A DNA stretch of 40,420 nucleotides. It comes from an uncultured Synechococcus sp. (lineage in GTDB: Bacteria; Cyanobacteriota; Cyanobacteriia; Phormidesmidales; Phormidesmidaceae). Positions 17,582 to 25,581 of this stretch are shown here, piece after piece. The first letter of the stretch is position 1, and each line of letters starts with the position of its first letter. The notes under the pieces are model-generated. The model was given only the letters and a program-made list of their open reading frames with translations. It did no database searches and was not told the origin of the DNA. The position numbers were made by a program, and so were the translations under genes. Location: positions 1 to 40,420 of the forward strand of contig CALDSK010000228.1 in assembly GCA_937911865.1 (NCBI GenBank), written 5' to 3'.

Positions 17582-18379
17582 ATGAAGCAGAAAGCTCGCA
17601 CTAAAGAACCGACCGCAAAGCAGCTGCAGCAAGAGCAGTTGCTTTCTATTGGCAGTTTGTTGAAACAGGCTCGTTCACAGCGGGGGCTTACCCTGGAAGC
17701 GATTGAAAAGCTAACGTTGATTCGTCAGACGTTACTCTCGGCCTTGGAGCAAGGTAAGCTATCGGATTTGCCTGAACCGATTTATATTCGGGCGCTGTTG
17801 CGGCGCTATGGCAATGCGTTGGGTTTGGATGGTGAGGCGATCGCAAGTCAATTTTTCACGCGGCCTATCGTGAATCCACCCCGCTCTTCTTGGAAAGATT
17901 CGCCAGCGGCTCAGCTGCGCCCGCTCCATCTATATGGTGCGTATGTGCTGTTGATTATGGGGGCGGTGAGTGCCCTGTCTGGTTTGTTGCAGCGCACCGC
18001 GCCAGATATGACGGCGCAGCCAATTTTGGATCCGGCTGCGATTGAACAGCTGATGCCTACACCGGAGCCAGTCGTGCAAGCGCCTGCTGAGCCTGAACCT
18101 GCGCCGAAAGTGCAGGCTAAGCCGATTGAAGTCGATTTGATGCTAACGGGGCAGTCTTGGGTGCGGGTGATTGCTGATGGGACAACAGCTTTTGAGGCCA
18201 TTTTGGAGCAGGGCGAGACGCGCTCTTGGGCGGCGGATAAGTCGATGACGATTCGGGTTGGCAATGCCGGTGGGGTGATGTATTCGTTTAATCAGTCGGA
18301 GGCGACGCCGATGGGTGAGGTGGGTATGCCTGAAGAGAAGACGTTTGCGCCAGATGTGAGTATGTTGCTCGCTGAGTAG
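17582..18379 (+). CDS. RodZ-like helix-turn-helix membrane protein
   Basis: A 265-residue protein with RodZ architecture. The cytoplasmic HTH_25 domain (about 20-90) contains LLKQARSQRGLTLEAIEKLT and YIRALLRRYGNALGLD. A basic/proline stretch and one membrane segment follow (about 115-137, LHLYGAYVLLIMGAVSALSGLL), then a proline-rich linker (EPEPAPKVQ). The C-terminal DUF4115-like beta domain (VDLMLTGQSWVRVIADG) completes it. RodZ links MreB to the cell envelope and helps set rod shape; no mreB lies in this window. The ATG at 17582 matches the family start; the frame continues upstream without good support. A shared hairpin separates it from the convergent kinase. Confidence 0.85.
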   Translation: MKQKARTKEPTAKQLQQEQLLSIGSLLKQARSQRGLTLEAIEKLTLIRQTLLSALEQGKLSDLPEPIYIRALLRRYGNALGLDGEAIASQFFTRPIVNPPRSSWKDSPAAQLRPLHLYGAYVLLIMGAVSALSGLLQRTAPDMTAQPILDPAAIEQLMPTPEPVVQAPAEPEPAPKVQAKPIEVDLMLTGQSWVRVIADGTTAFEAILEQGETRSWAADKSMTIRVGNAGGVMYSFNQSEATPMGEVGMPEEKTFAPDVSMLLAE

Positions 18380-18429
18380 TGTTGATTTGCGCTCGGCTGC
18401 TGACCGGCTGACCGCTAATAGCTTCTGAG

Positions 18430-18468
18430 AAAAGCGCTTTGCTGTGGAAGGACGGCTAGGCGCTTTTT
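18430..18468. terminator. Probable bidirectional terminator
   Basis: AAAAGCGC (18430-18437) pairs with GCGCTTTT (18460-18467) around a 22-nt loop. T/A runs on both sides allow use from either strand. It lies between the convergent rodZ-like and kinase genes and covers the kinase stop codon. Confidence 0.55.
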
Positions 18469-19814
18469 GCTGTTGGTAGAGATTTGGTTTTTGGGGCTGT
18501 TGTTTTTGCTGGGAGGGTGACGGTGGCGGTGGTGCCCTGGTTGGGTTCGCTGGTGAGGGTGAGCTGGCCCTGGTGGTTTTCGGTGATGATTTTGGCGATC
18601 GCAAGCCCTAACCCAGAGCCACCGGCGCTGCGGCTGCGGGCGGGATCAACCCGGTAGAAGCGATCGAATATGTGGGTGAGGTCTTCGCTGGGTATGCCGA
18701 TGCCGGTATCTGCGATGGCGATGACGTTTTGGCTGGCTGTGCTGCTAAGGCTGATTGTGATGCTGCCTTGCGGGGTGTATTGGATGGCGTTGGCGATTAG
18801 GTTGGTGAATAGGCGGGTGAGCTGGTTGGGATCGCCCTGAAGAAGAGGGGGAATAGGGGATGGGGCGTAGCGAAGCGTGAGGGATTTTTCTTGGGCGATC
18901 GCCTGCTGTTCTTCAAAGACGTCTTTTAGCAGGTTGGAGAGATTTACGGTCTCTGGCTGCATGGGGATGAGGCCGCTTTCTTGCCGGGCTAAGAACAACA
19001 GATCGTCAACCAGTCTGCCGAGTCGGCGGGTGAGGCGTTCGATGACTTCGAGCTGGCTGCGCTGGAACTGTTCGTCGGGATCGGTGAGGGCGACCTGGAC
19101 GTTGGTTTGGATGACGGCGATGGGGTTGCGCAGTTCGTGGGAGGCGTCGGCGGTGAATTGTTTGAGCTGCTGGTAGGAGGTGATGACGGGTGCGATCGCG
19201 AGCCCTGAGAGTAGCCAGCCGATGAAGGCGACGGCGGTAATGGCAACTGTGCTGCCAAGAGCGAGGTCGATAATTAGCTGGCGGCTGGGTTTGGAGACTT
19301 CGAACCAGGGGTGGCTGACGCGCAGGTAGCCGAGCAGCTGGCCATCGGCGGTGATGCGTTCGGTGATTTGGCGTAGGGCGAGGCCGCCGGTGGGGATGAC
19401 GGTTTCGCCTTTGGGGTTGACGTGGAGGGGGATGCCGTGGCTTTTGGCGAAGGTGGTCCATTGCAGGTTGCCTTCGGCGTCGAACCATTCGAGGTCGATG
19501 CGGTCGTCTTCGCTGGCTTCTTCGCTGTTGCGGAAGCTGGCTTCGATGTTGACGTGGAGGCTGGGGGCGGTGATGCCGGTGGGGGTGAGCATTCTGCCGA
19601 TGGTGGGGTGGCTGTTTTGTTGCTCGGTGGGGTCGGCGGGTTCGATGATGAGGGAGCGTTCGACGATTTCGATGACGTGGTTGAGGGTGTCGTCAACGCG
19701 TTCGACGAGGGTGGTGCGCACGTAGGCGTAAACGCCGGTTGCGAAGAGCAGGAGCAGGATGGCGGTGACGGCGGTGTACCAGAGGGCGAGGCGGCGACGG
19801 GTGGTTTGGAACAT
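18456..19814 (-). CDS. Two-component sensor histidine kinase, possibly ManS-like
   Basis: A 452-residue transmembrane kinase. The first membrane segment (about 11-30) is followed by an external domain of about 140 residues (acidic, with IDLEWFDAEGNLQWTTF and YLRVSHPWFE). A second segment (about 180-205) leads to an H-box, FTADASHELRNPIAVI. The N-box (NLIANAIQYTP), D-box (IADTGIGIP), F-box and G-box (GGSGLGLAIAKI) are all intact. The external domain and flanking blocks resemble, from memory, the Synechocystis manganese sensor ManS (Hik27); an alignment is needed to decide. No response regulator is adjacent. The ATG at 19814 is preferred over a TTG three codons upstream. The gene is GC-rich, which produces many long shadow frames. 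Confidence 0.87.
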   Translation of the reverse strand: MFQTTRRRLALWYTAVTAILLLLFATGVYAYVRTTLVERVDDTLNHVIEIVERSLIIEPADPTEQQNSHPTIGRMLTPTGITAPSLHVNIEASFRNSEEASEDDRIDLEWFDAEGNLQWTTFAKSHGIPLHVNPKGETVIPTGGLALRQITERITADGQLLGYLRVSHPWFEVSKPSRQLIIDLALGSTVAITAVAFIGWLLSGLAIAPVITSYQQLKQFTADASHELRNPIAVIQTNVQVALTDPDEQFQRSQLEVIERLTRRLGRLVDDLLFLARQESGLIPMQPETVNLSNLLKDVFEEQQAIAQEKSLTLRYAPSPIPPLLQGDPNQLTRLFTNLIANAIQYTPQGSITISLSSTASQNVIAIADTGIGIPSEDLTHIFDRFYRVDPARSRSAGGSGLGLAIAKIITENHQGQLTLTSEPNQGTTATVTLPAKTTAPKTKSLPTAKSA

Positions 19815-19837
19815 GTTAATCAATCAGCTCGTAGTGC

Positions 19838-20098
19838 TTATTTTTCATACGCGTCTCTTCTGTGCCCCAGGCTGATAACTTTCACAATGAGTTCTGTGTC
19901 TTGAATGCTGTAGATTATCCGGTAGCTTCCGGAGCGTATACGGTACTGATCTGGCCTACCCTTCGGCTTTTTACATCCTGATGGTCTAGGATTTTCTGCC
20001 AACTTGTCTATGAGGGGACGTAGGGTTTGTTGAACTGATTTTGGTAGTTTTTTGAGCTGTTTCGCAGCGGCAGACTTGAAAATAATCTGATAGCTCAC
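19838..20098 (-). CDS. RelE/ParE-family toxin
   Basis: An 86-residue basic protein of the RelE/ParE fold. The blocks KQLKKLP, LIDKLAENPRP, the GRPDQYRIRSGSYRIIY core and the C-terminal LGHRRDAYEK fit RelE-type ribosome-dependent mRNA interferases, including the arginine-rich core strand and the final HR-D-Y segment. The start is a GTG whose first bases overlap the stop of the upstream antitoxin gene (GTGA, 20095-20098), so the two are translationally coupled. The toxin could be of ParE (gyrase-poison) type instead; the C-terminal tyrosine favours RelE. Confidence 0.87.
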   Translation of the reverse strand: MSYQIIFKSAAAKQLKKLPKSVQQTLRPLIDKLAENPRPSGCKKPKGRPDQYRIRSGSYRIIYSIQDTELIVKVISLGHRRDAYEK

Positions 20099-20358
20099 GA
20101 CAGCCCTAGCTCTTGCTTTAAGTTCTCCCAGGGCACATCTTCTCCGGGGTCTTGTAAGGCTACGTCAGCATCAAAAACGTCGATTTCGTCTTCGATGGCT
20201 TCGATGGCGGGTTCGAGGTCTATTTGATGTTTGAACTGTAGATATTGGAGGAAGTGGTACAGCTCGTCTATGGCGGAGCGGGAGAGTGCGGGAAGTTCTA
20301 GGGTAACGGGATCGACCTGTGGTTTTGTTGTGGTTTTGATGTCTGGTAATGCGGTCAT
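20095..20358 (-). CDS. Cognate antitoxin of the RelE-like toxin
   Basis: An 87-residue acidic protein directly upstream of the toxin gene, overlapping it by 4 bp. Size, charge and position are those of a type II antitoxin that would bind the toxin and repress the shared promoter. Helical segments LSRSAIDELYHFLQYLQFKH and an acidic C-terminal part (EAIEDEIDVFDADVAL) are visible. I do not recognise a specific DNA-binding fold, so the family is open. The start ATG at 20358 has an AGG-containing ribosome-binding site. Confidence 0.75.
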   Translation of the reverse strand: MTALPDIKTTTKPQVDPVTLELPALSRSAIDELYHFLQYLQFKHQIDLEPAIEAIEDEIDVFDADVALQDPGEDVPWENLKQELGLS

Positions 20359-20564
20359 GGCTTACCTGGAAAATTAATGAATCGATGTCTTTTTATTTTA
20401 ACGATGGGGGTGCGGTTGACGCTCTCTGTTGTTAACTGGCTGCTTGCTTGTTGCGCGATGTTTTGAAGTATTTTGAAGTTTTTGGATGAGGGATGGTGGC
20501 TCACAGCAATTTTTGTCGATAGGTGGCATGGTATCGGTGTAGATGAAGCTTACTGATTTAGAAC

Positions 20565-23066
20565 ATGCTGGAATCTCTGATGCTGGCTCAGCTGGGTGTG
20601 GTGCTGAAAGAAGTTGTTGGACCACTGGCGAAGGCTGCTGCTGAAGATTGGTGCAAAGACCGGCTGAAGCAAGGGATTGATGATGGATTGGCTCAGAGTG
20701 CACCGGATGCTTTGAAAAAGGCTGTGAAACAGGCGCTTAAGAACTTCGTTAAGCTTTTTGACGATGAGTTGGAAAATTGCGGCTTGCCGAGTGCGCTGGT
20801 TAAGCACGATGAGTTTGACAAGCCTTTGGGACAGTTGCTTGCTACAGAGTCCGTGAGGCGCGAGCTATGCCGAGCTTTTGAGACTGGGGTGAACAAGATT
20901 GATTGGCAATTGTTGCCGGATACGTGGAATACGCTGACGCCGCCTTCTACTTTTCCTGACGCGTTTGAGTGGGATGAATTGGCAAGGAACTATGTGCGGC
21001 GAGTGAAGGGCCTGGTTCGGCAGGATGAGGACCTAGCTCGGCAGCTGGAGCTGGATCAGCAGCAGGCGATTCAGGAGAGCAATGAGGCGCTGGTGGGTGT
21101 GCCGGTTCAGTTTGATTTGCGGGAGTATCAGGAGTCGCTGAAGGAGAAGTTCGGCAGTTTGAGTTTGGACTCGTTGGATACGACAGGAGCGGCGTATGAC
21201 AACTTGCGCCTGTGGAAGATTTTTGTGGCGCAGGATGTGCGGGAGTGCGCGGAGTTTGCGCCGCAGATGTATGAGCTGCCGAAGGAGCGGCTGCTGGAAT
21301 TGCAGGCTGCGGGTGAGATTGATCCGTTGCTGTCGGTGGATGTGCTAGAAGAGCGGCGGCGACGCTATGCGGAGAGGCCGGTTGAGTCGGTGCGAGGTGT
21401 AGTGGGATTGGAATGGGATGATCCGATTCTGCGCTCTGTGATTTTGGGTGATCCGGGGTCGGGAAAGTCCACGCTGCTGAGGGCTTTGGCGTTGAGCTGG
21501 GCGGATAAGTCGCTGGCGAAGCTAAAAGGTGAGCCGATTCCGCTTTTGATTGAACTGCGGCTGTATGCGCAGGATAAGGATAAGGGGATTTGTAATGATT
21601 TTTTGGAGTATTTGCATCGGGGAAATACGGCCTGCCGGTTGAATCAGCTTGAGCTGAATGAGCTATTGAAGACTGGGCGGGCAGTAGCGCTGTTTGATGG
21701 GGTGGATGAGGTGTTTGATTCGAAGCTACGGGAGGCGGTGGTGACGGATATTCATCGGTTTAGCAATCGCTACCCAGCGGTGCAGATGGTGGTGACGTCT
21801 CGATGGCTGGGGTACAAATCGGAGACCTTGCGGCAGGCGGAGTTTGCGCACTATATGTTGCAGGATTTGAATGACGAACAGATTGAGGATTTTTTGGAGC
21901 GATGGCATGCGCTGACGTTTACGAAAGCCCAGAAGGAAGAAAGAGAGAGAAAGCAAGGGCGGTTGCAGCGGGCGATTGAGGAGTCCAAGGCGATTCGGGA
22001 GCTAGCAGGAAATCCGCTGCTGTTGACGATGATGGCGATTTTGAATCGTAATCAGGAGCTGCCGAGAGATCGAGCTCGGTTGTATGAGGAAGCTTCTAAG
22101 GTGCTGCTGTATCAGTGGGATGTGGAGGGGAAGCTTTATGAGCAGGCAGACTTGAAGCATTGGCAAATTGATGTGCGAGATAAGCAGGCGATGTTGCGGA
22201 AGGTGGCGCATCATATGCAGGCGAATGAGCAGGGGCTATCGGGGAATGTGATTAGCCGGGATGATTTGGAGGAGATTTTGACGGCGTATTTGAAGAAGCA
22301 GGATGTGGATAGGGCACGTCCGGTGGCGAGGGTGATGATTGAACAATTGCGGGCGCGCAACTTCATTTTGTGTTATCTCGGAGCTGATAGCTATGCATTC
22401 GTTCATCTCACGTTTTTGGAATATTTTTGTGCAAGTGAATTTGTTTATCAATTTGAGAAGGAGAGAATGCTTGAGAAAGAAGATTTGAAGGCACTGTATG
22501 GTGAATACTTCTTAAACGAAGCTTGGGATGAGGTTTTGCGATTGATTGCTGGTATGGTAGAGCCTCGCTTTGTTGGAGCTATTATTGAATACTTACTTGA
22601 TCAGTTTGATAGTGCTACAGCCTCTCAGACTTACGAATTTGAGGAATGGGACGAAATCTCGCTGGATTATGATCCTACCAGTGATATTTCTATAACCGGG
22701 ATTGATAGTCTTCTATTAGCTGCAGATTGTTTAGTAGAGGTGAGAGCTCGAAATGAAGTTGTACAGCCTGCTAGCCTACTGCTAGAGAGAATGAAACAAT
22801 GTGTAGAAAGTTATAGTTCTAATAGTCCGGTAAATTATACGAAATCTTTAATCGCATCAATCGTGCGTAGCTGGGGGGAAACCCCAGAAACCTTTGCTTG
22901 GCTTAACAGAATTGCTAGACGATATTCGTCTAGTTACACTACTCGAAGAGTGGCAGTGCAAGAGCTAGCGAAAGGCTGGCAGACAGATCCGAAGGCACTG
23001 AATATTCTTAAAAATCTTGCTATGGAGAGCCAACAATTTGATTTTATAGAAATAGCATTTCAATAG
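20565..23066 (+). CDS. NACHT-domain NTPase with C-terminal HEAT-like repeats, interrupted by stop codons
   Basis: A large STAND-class signalling ATPase of the kind now linked to bacterial antiphage immunity (bNACHT). This part is 833 residues. A helical N-terminal domain (1-about 200) is of unknown type. The NACHT module has Walker A GDPGSGKS (295-302) and Walker B FDGVDEV (377-383), then the winged-helix region with NPLLLTMMAILNR and FVHLTFLEYFCA. The HEAT-like array starts near residue 780. The frame stops at a TAG (23064) inside what should be the next 34-residue repeat, and the array resumes in the same frame at about 23097. The original protein was probably 1122 residues. Toxin-antitoxin genes upstream and a Uma2 gene downstream support a defence-like setting. 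Confidence 0.88.
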   Translation: MLESLMLAQLGVVLKEVVGPLAKAAAEDWCKDRLKQGIDDGLAQSAPDALKKAVKQALKNFVKLFDDELENCGLPSALVKHDEFDKPLGQLLATESVRRELCRAFETGVNKIDWQLLPDTWNTLTPPSTFPDAFEWDELARNYVRRVKGLVRQDEDLARQLELDQQQAIQESNEALVGVPVQFDLREYQESLKEKFGSLSLDSLDTTGAAYDNLRLWKIFVAQDVRECAEFAPQMYELPKERLLELQAAGEIDPLLSVDVLEERRRRYAERPVESVRGVVGLEWDDPILRSVILGDPGSGKSTLLRALALSWADKSLAKLKGEPIPLLIELRLYAQDKDKGICNDFLEYLHRGNTACRLNQLELNELLKTGRAVALFDGVDEVFDSKLREAVVTDIHRFSNRYPAVQMVVTSRWLGYKSETLRQAEFAHYMLQDLNDEQIEDFLERWHALTFTKAQKEERERKQGRLQRAIEESKAIRELAGNPLLLTMMAILNRNQELPRDRARLYEEASKVLLYQWDVEGKLYEQADLKHWQIDVRDKQAMLRKVAHHMQANEQGLSGNVISRDDLEEILTAYLKKQDVDRARPVARVMIEQLRARNFILCYLGADSYAFVHLTFLEYFCASEFVYQFEKERMLEKEDLKALYGEYFLNEAWDEVLRLIAGMVEPRFVGAIIEYLLDQFDSATASQTYEFEEWDEISLDYDPTSDISITGIDSLLLAADCLVEVRARNEVVQPASLLLERMKQCVESYSSNSPVNYTKSLIASIVRSWGETPETFAWLNRIARRYSSSYTTRRVAVQELAKGWQTDPKALNILKNLAMESQQFDFIEIAFQ

Positions 23067-23096
23067 GTGGCAATGGGTGGGTTATAAGATGTAGCT

Positions 23097-23933
23097 GTGG
23101 TGATGATCCTCATATACTGCTCTCTAGAAGATGATATTTTGTTTTTTCGAAGTTCGGCAGTGCAAGAGTTAGCGAAGGGCTGGCAGAGAGACTTGAATGT
23201 GCTGAATACTCTCAAAAATATTGCTATAGAAGATCACAACGTAGATGTCCGGGATGTATCGGTTCAAGAGTTAGCGAAGGGATGGAGAGAAGACTTAGAT
23301 GTGTTGAATATTCTCAAAAACCGTGCTCGAGAGGGTAGAAGTGGGGCTGTTCGAATCTCTGCAATACAAGAATTGGGGAAGAGTCGTAGAAAAGATTTAG
23401 ATGTATTGAATATTCTCAAAATATGCGCTCAAGAGGACAAAGTTGTAGATGCTCGGAGCGCCGCAGTAAGAGCTATAGCAAGAGGCTGGAGAGAAAATTC
23501 AGATACTTTGACTTGGATTAAAGCATGCGCTCAAGGGGATGTGAGTTGGACTGTTCGTAGGGTAGCAGTTCAGGAATTAGCGAGAGGTTGGAGGGAGGGA
23601 CTGAATACTTCGATTTGGATTAAAACCTGTGCTCAAGAGGATGTGAGTTGGATTGTTCGTAGCGCAGCAGTTCAGGAATTAGCGAGAGGTTGGGAGAGCG
23701 ATTCAGCTTTGTTTGAATTCTGGTGTGATCGCACCCTCAACGATCCCTTCGAAAGAGAATACGATTGGCAAGACAATCCTCGCCAAATAGCCCTCCAAGT
23801 CATCGTTCAGCAATATCCCGATCATCCTAAAACCACAGAACTCCTCCAAGACAGAGCCCAAAATGACATTGATGAAAAACTCCGTGACTGGGCAACAAAA
23901 CAGCTTAACCGGTTGACTGACGCAACCGAGTAA
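23097..23933 (+). CDS. Detached C-terminal HEAT-like repeat part of the NACHT protein
   Basis: 278 codons in the same frame as the NACHT gene, after two in-frame stops (TAG 23064, TAA 23085). It holds six consecutive 34-residue units beginning at 23148, 23250, 23352, 23454, 23556 and 23658. Their consensus is R-x-x-A-V-Q-E-L-A-x-G-W followed by a second helix ending near C/I-A-x-E-D. A capping segment with two variant helices (RQIALQVIVQQYPDHP, DEKLRDWATKQLNRL) follows. Such arrays probably form the ligand-sensing arm of the NLR-like protein. It may be a silent pseudogene remnant, or translated by reinitiation at GTG 23097/23100 or ATG 23103, or joined by stop readthrough; sequence alone cannot say. 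No Shine-Dalgarno is evident. Confidence 0.7.
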   Translation: MVMILIYCSLEDDILFFRSSAVQELAKGWQRDLNVLNTLKNIAIEDHNVDVRDVSVQELAKGWREDLDVLNILKNRAREGRSGAVRISAIQELGKSRRKDLDVLNILKICAQEDKVVDARSAAVRAIARGWRENSDTLTWIKACAQGDVSWTVRRVAVQELARGWREGLNTSIWIKTCAQEDVSWIVRSAAVQELARGWESDSALFEFWCDRTLNDPFEREYDWQDNPRQIALQVIVQQYPDHPKTTELLQDRAQNDIDEKLRDWATKQLNRLTDATE

Positions 23934-23980
23934 GAACCTTTCGTTTCCTTCTATTAGTTACCCTGCATCAGCCATCTATG

Positions 23981-24544
23981 CTACTCATAAAGCCAGCCTA
24001 CTAGCTCTGCAACAGTCAGTTGAAAATCTATAGCAAAAGCTGGCACAGGCAACTGTGCATCAGGGGCCTCGTACAGCACCGCCGGTGAATCAGGCGTGTA
24101 GCCAACCACACACTCTTCATCAGGATCAATTAGCCATGCTAGCTGTGTACCATGCGACAGCGCATGTGCAATCTTTTTGAAAACCTTCATTTGACTCTGC
24201 CCCGGCGACAGAATCTCAATCATCCAGTCAGGCGCGGTAAAAAGCTCATCTGCAAGCTTGCCTTTGTCGTCCCGAGGAATTTTAGCCCACGGTAAGACTG
24301 TGACATCAGGCACAATGGAACGACTCTCAAAGGTGCATCTTAGTTCGGGAAAAGCTCTGCCCATTTTGCTAGGCGTCAGCGCCGGATCAATGACTTTGAT
24401 AAGACCTGCCTGGATACCGCTGTGAGCTGTCTTCGGGATAGGCTTTTGAATAACTTGTCCATCAATATATTCGCTTGCAGGCTTCGTCTCGGGCTGCTGC
24501 AAAAAATCTTCTAGAGTGAGGGTTTTTATAGGCGTTTGTACCAT
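23981..24544 (-). CDS. Uma2-family (DUF820) restriction-like nuclease
   Basis: A 187-residue PD-(D/E)xK-fold protein of the Uma2 family, which is greatly expanded in cyanobacteria and often found near mobile or defence genes. Typical blocks are LTLEDFLQQPE, SEYIDGQVIQK, the IVPDVTVLPW strand with the catalytic aspartate, PDWMIEILSPGQSQMKVFKK with the E-x-K-like partner, and WLIDPDEECVVGY. Its biological target is unknown. It lies on the strand opposite to the NACHT gene and converges on it, 47 bp apart. The start is the ATG at 24544. Confidence 0.9.
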   Translation of the reverse strand: MVQTPIKTLTLEDFLQQPETKPASEYIDGQVIQKPIPKTAHSGIQAGLIKVIDPALTPSKMGRAFPELRCTFESRSIVPDVTVLPWAKIPRDDKGKLADELFTAPDWMIEILSPGQSQMKVFKKIAHALSHGTQLAWLIDPDEECVVGYTPDSPAVLYEAPDAQLPVPAFAIDFQLTVAELVGWLYE

Positions 24545-24906
24545 GACTTAAAACCTGCTTTCCATAGCTGATTATTGCAGCTTGTTAGAAAAATGACCGC
24601 TATTGTGGCTGTGATACTCCAAAGGAGTGGCCTTGCGATCGCTCTCATCCTCTCAGCATTTATCCACAGCCGGAGTGCGATCGCACCCAACCCCTCTGCA
24701 ACAAAAATGCATCCCTCAGCTATCCAATCACCACACCCAGCATCAATTCCGCTCCACACTGCAACCCTTTTACACTGCCCAGCATCAATTCCGCTCCACA
24801 CATCATTTTCTCTGTATCATCCAGCATCAATTCTGCTTGTGCTGTGTACCCACTAATGGTGGGTGGGCAAGCTGAAGCTGCATCACACTTACAAGGACAG
24901 CTACCC
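24545..24906. other. Intergenic region with HIP1 sites and 42-bp tandem repeats
   Basis: 362 bp between the Uma2 gene and a plus-strand gene of unknown function. It contains GCGATCGC-type sites near 24636 and 24678 and the repeat array described separately. Frames on both strands stay open only because the repeat length is a multiple of three; none looks like a gene. Confidence 0.5.
24737..24850. repeat. Tandem repeat, 42 bp, about 2.7 copies
   Basis: Units start at 24737, 24779 and 24821 with the shared core CCAGCATCAATTC. The first two share 23 bp (to 24759 and 24801). The third diverges after about 13 bp. The unit is a multiple of three, so it keeps overlapping frames open on both strands. 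Confidence 0.85.
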
Positions 24907-25560
24907 ATGTCTCTAGATCGCAGCATCGACAATCTCCTCAGCCAAGCCCAACTCGCTATCGACAACGCCCTCAACAATCCTAAAATCCTCGAATACCTCA
25001 GCGACTTCGGCTATACCTCCGCTCGCATTCAGCAAGGCAAAAAGCTCTACAACACTGCTGCTGCCGCTCAGCTCGCCCAAACTATCGAAGCAGGCGAACA
25101 AATTTCCACCACTGCAACGCTGAATGAAGCATGGGAAATTGCCAAAAAGACCTACATCCGTTTTGTTAAAGTTGCTCGCGTTGTCTTCAAACGCAATTCT
25201 GGCGTTAGCACTCAGCTAGACCTTGGCGGTTCTCGTAAGCGTACGCTCTCTGGCTGGATGGTTCAATCGACACAGTTTTATAAGAATGCGCTGGCCAGTA
25301 AGGCGATTCTGAAAGACCTGGCGGAGTTTGGTATTACTGAGCAAAAGCTGAAGGCTGGGCTGAAAGAAGTTGAAGCGATTGAAGCCGCGAATCTGGCGCA
25401 AGAAAAAGAGAAGGGTGAGGCGCAGGCGGCGACGCAAAAGAGAGATGCGGCGCTAGATGAGCTGCAAGATTGGTTGAGTGATTATTTAGCGATCGCAAAA
25501 ATCGCCCTAGAAGAGGAGCCGCAGCTGTTAGAAGGTTTGGGTGTTTTGCAGCGGTCGTAA
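24907..25560 (+). CDS. Helical protein of unknown function
   Basis: A 217-residue soluble protein I do not recognise. It is nearly all helical, with two copies of a similar layout. Near residue 25 there is ILEYLSDFGYTSARIQQGKKLY, and near residue 135 there is ILKDLAEFGITEQKLKAGLKE. This suggests an internal duplication of about 110 residues, each half ending in an alanine/glutamate-rich helix. There is no signal peptide or membrane segment. The ATG at 24907 is chosen because AAGGACAG lies upstream; the frame extends further up without support. It sits in the accessory region between the Uma2 gene and the VapBC-like pair. Confidence 0.7.
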   Translation: MSLDRSIDNLLSQAQLAIDNALNNPKILEYLSDFGYTSARIQQGKKLYNTAAAAQLAQTIEAGEQISTTATLNEAWEIAKKTYIRFVKVARVVFKRNSGVSTQLDLGGSRKRTLSGWMVQSTQFYKNALASKAILKDLAEFGITEQKLKAGLKEVEAIEAANLAQEKEKGEAQAATQKRDAALDELQDWLSDYLAIAKIALEEEPQLLEGLGVLQRS

Positions 25561-25581
25561 GCGATCGCAATAAAGAGGCTG

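Noticed and set aside
18989..19904. Several long frames on both strands (low-complexity, R/P/S-rich or G/V-rich products)
   Set aside because: They are shadows of the GC-rich histidine kinase gene and have compositions no real protein would have.
23046..23147. Frameshift as the cause of the NACHT gene break
   Set aside because: The codon phase and the 34-codon repeat spacing are unchanged across the break; only stop codons interrupt it. A pair of compensating indels is possible but less simple.
24737..24850. Possible CRISPR-like array
   Set aside because: The repeats are contiguous 42-bp units without unique spacers of regular length, and no cas genes are in the window.
24526..24977. Minus-strand frames with GAELMLG or WSGIDAG repeats
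   Set aside because: They arise from the 42-bp tandem repeat, whose length is a multiple of three; no ribosome-binding site and no similarity to known proteins.
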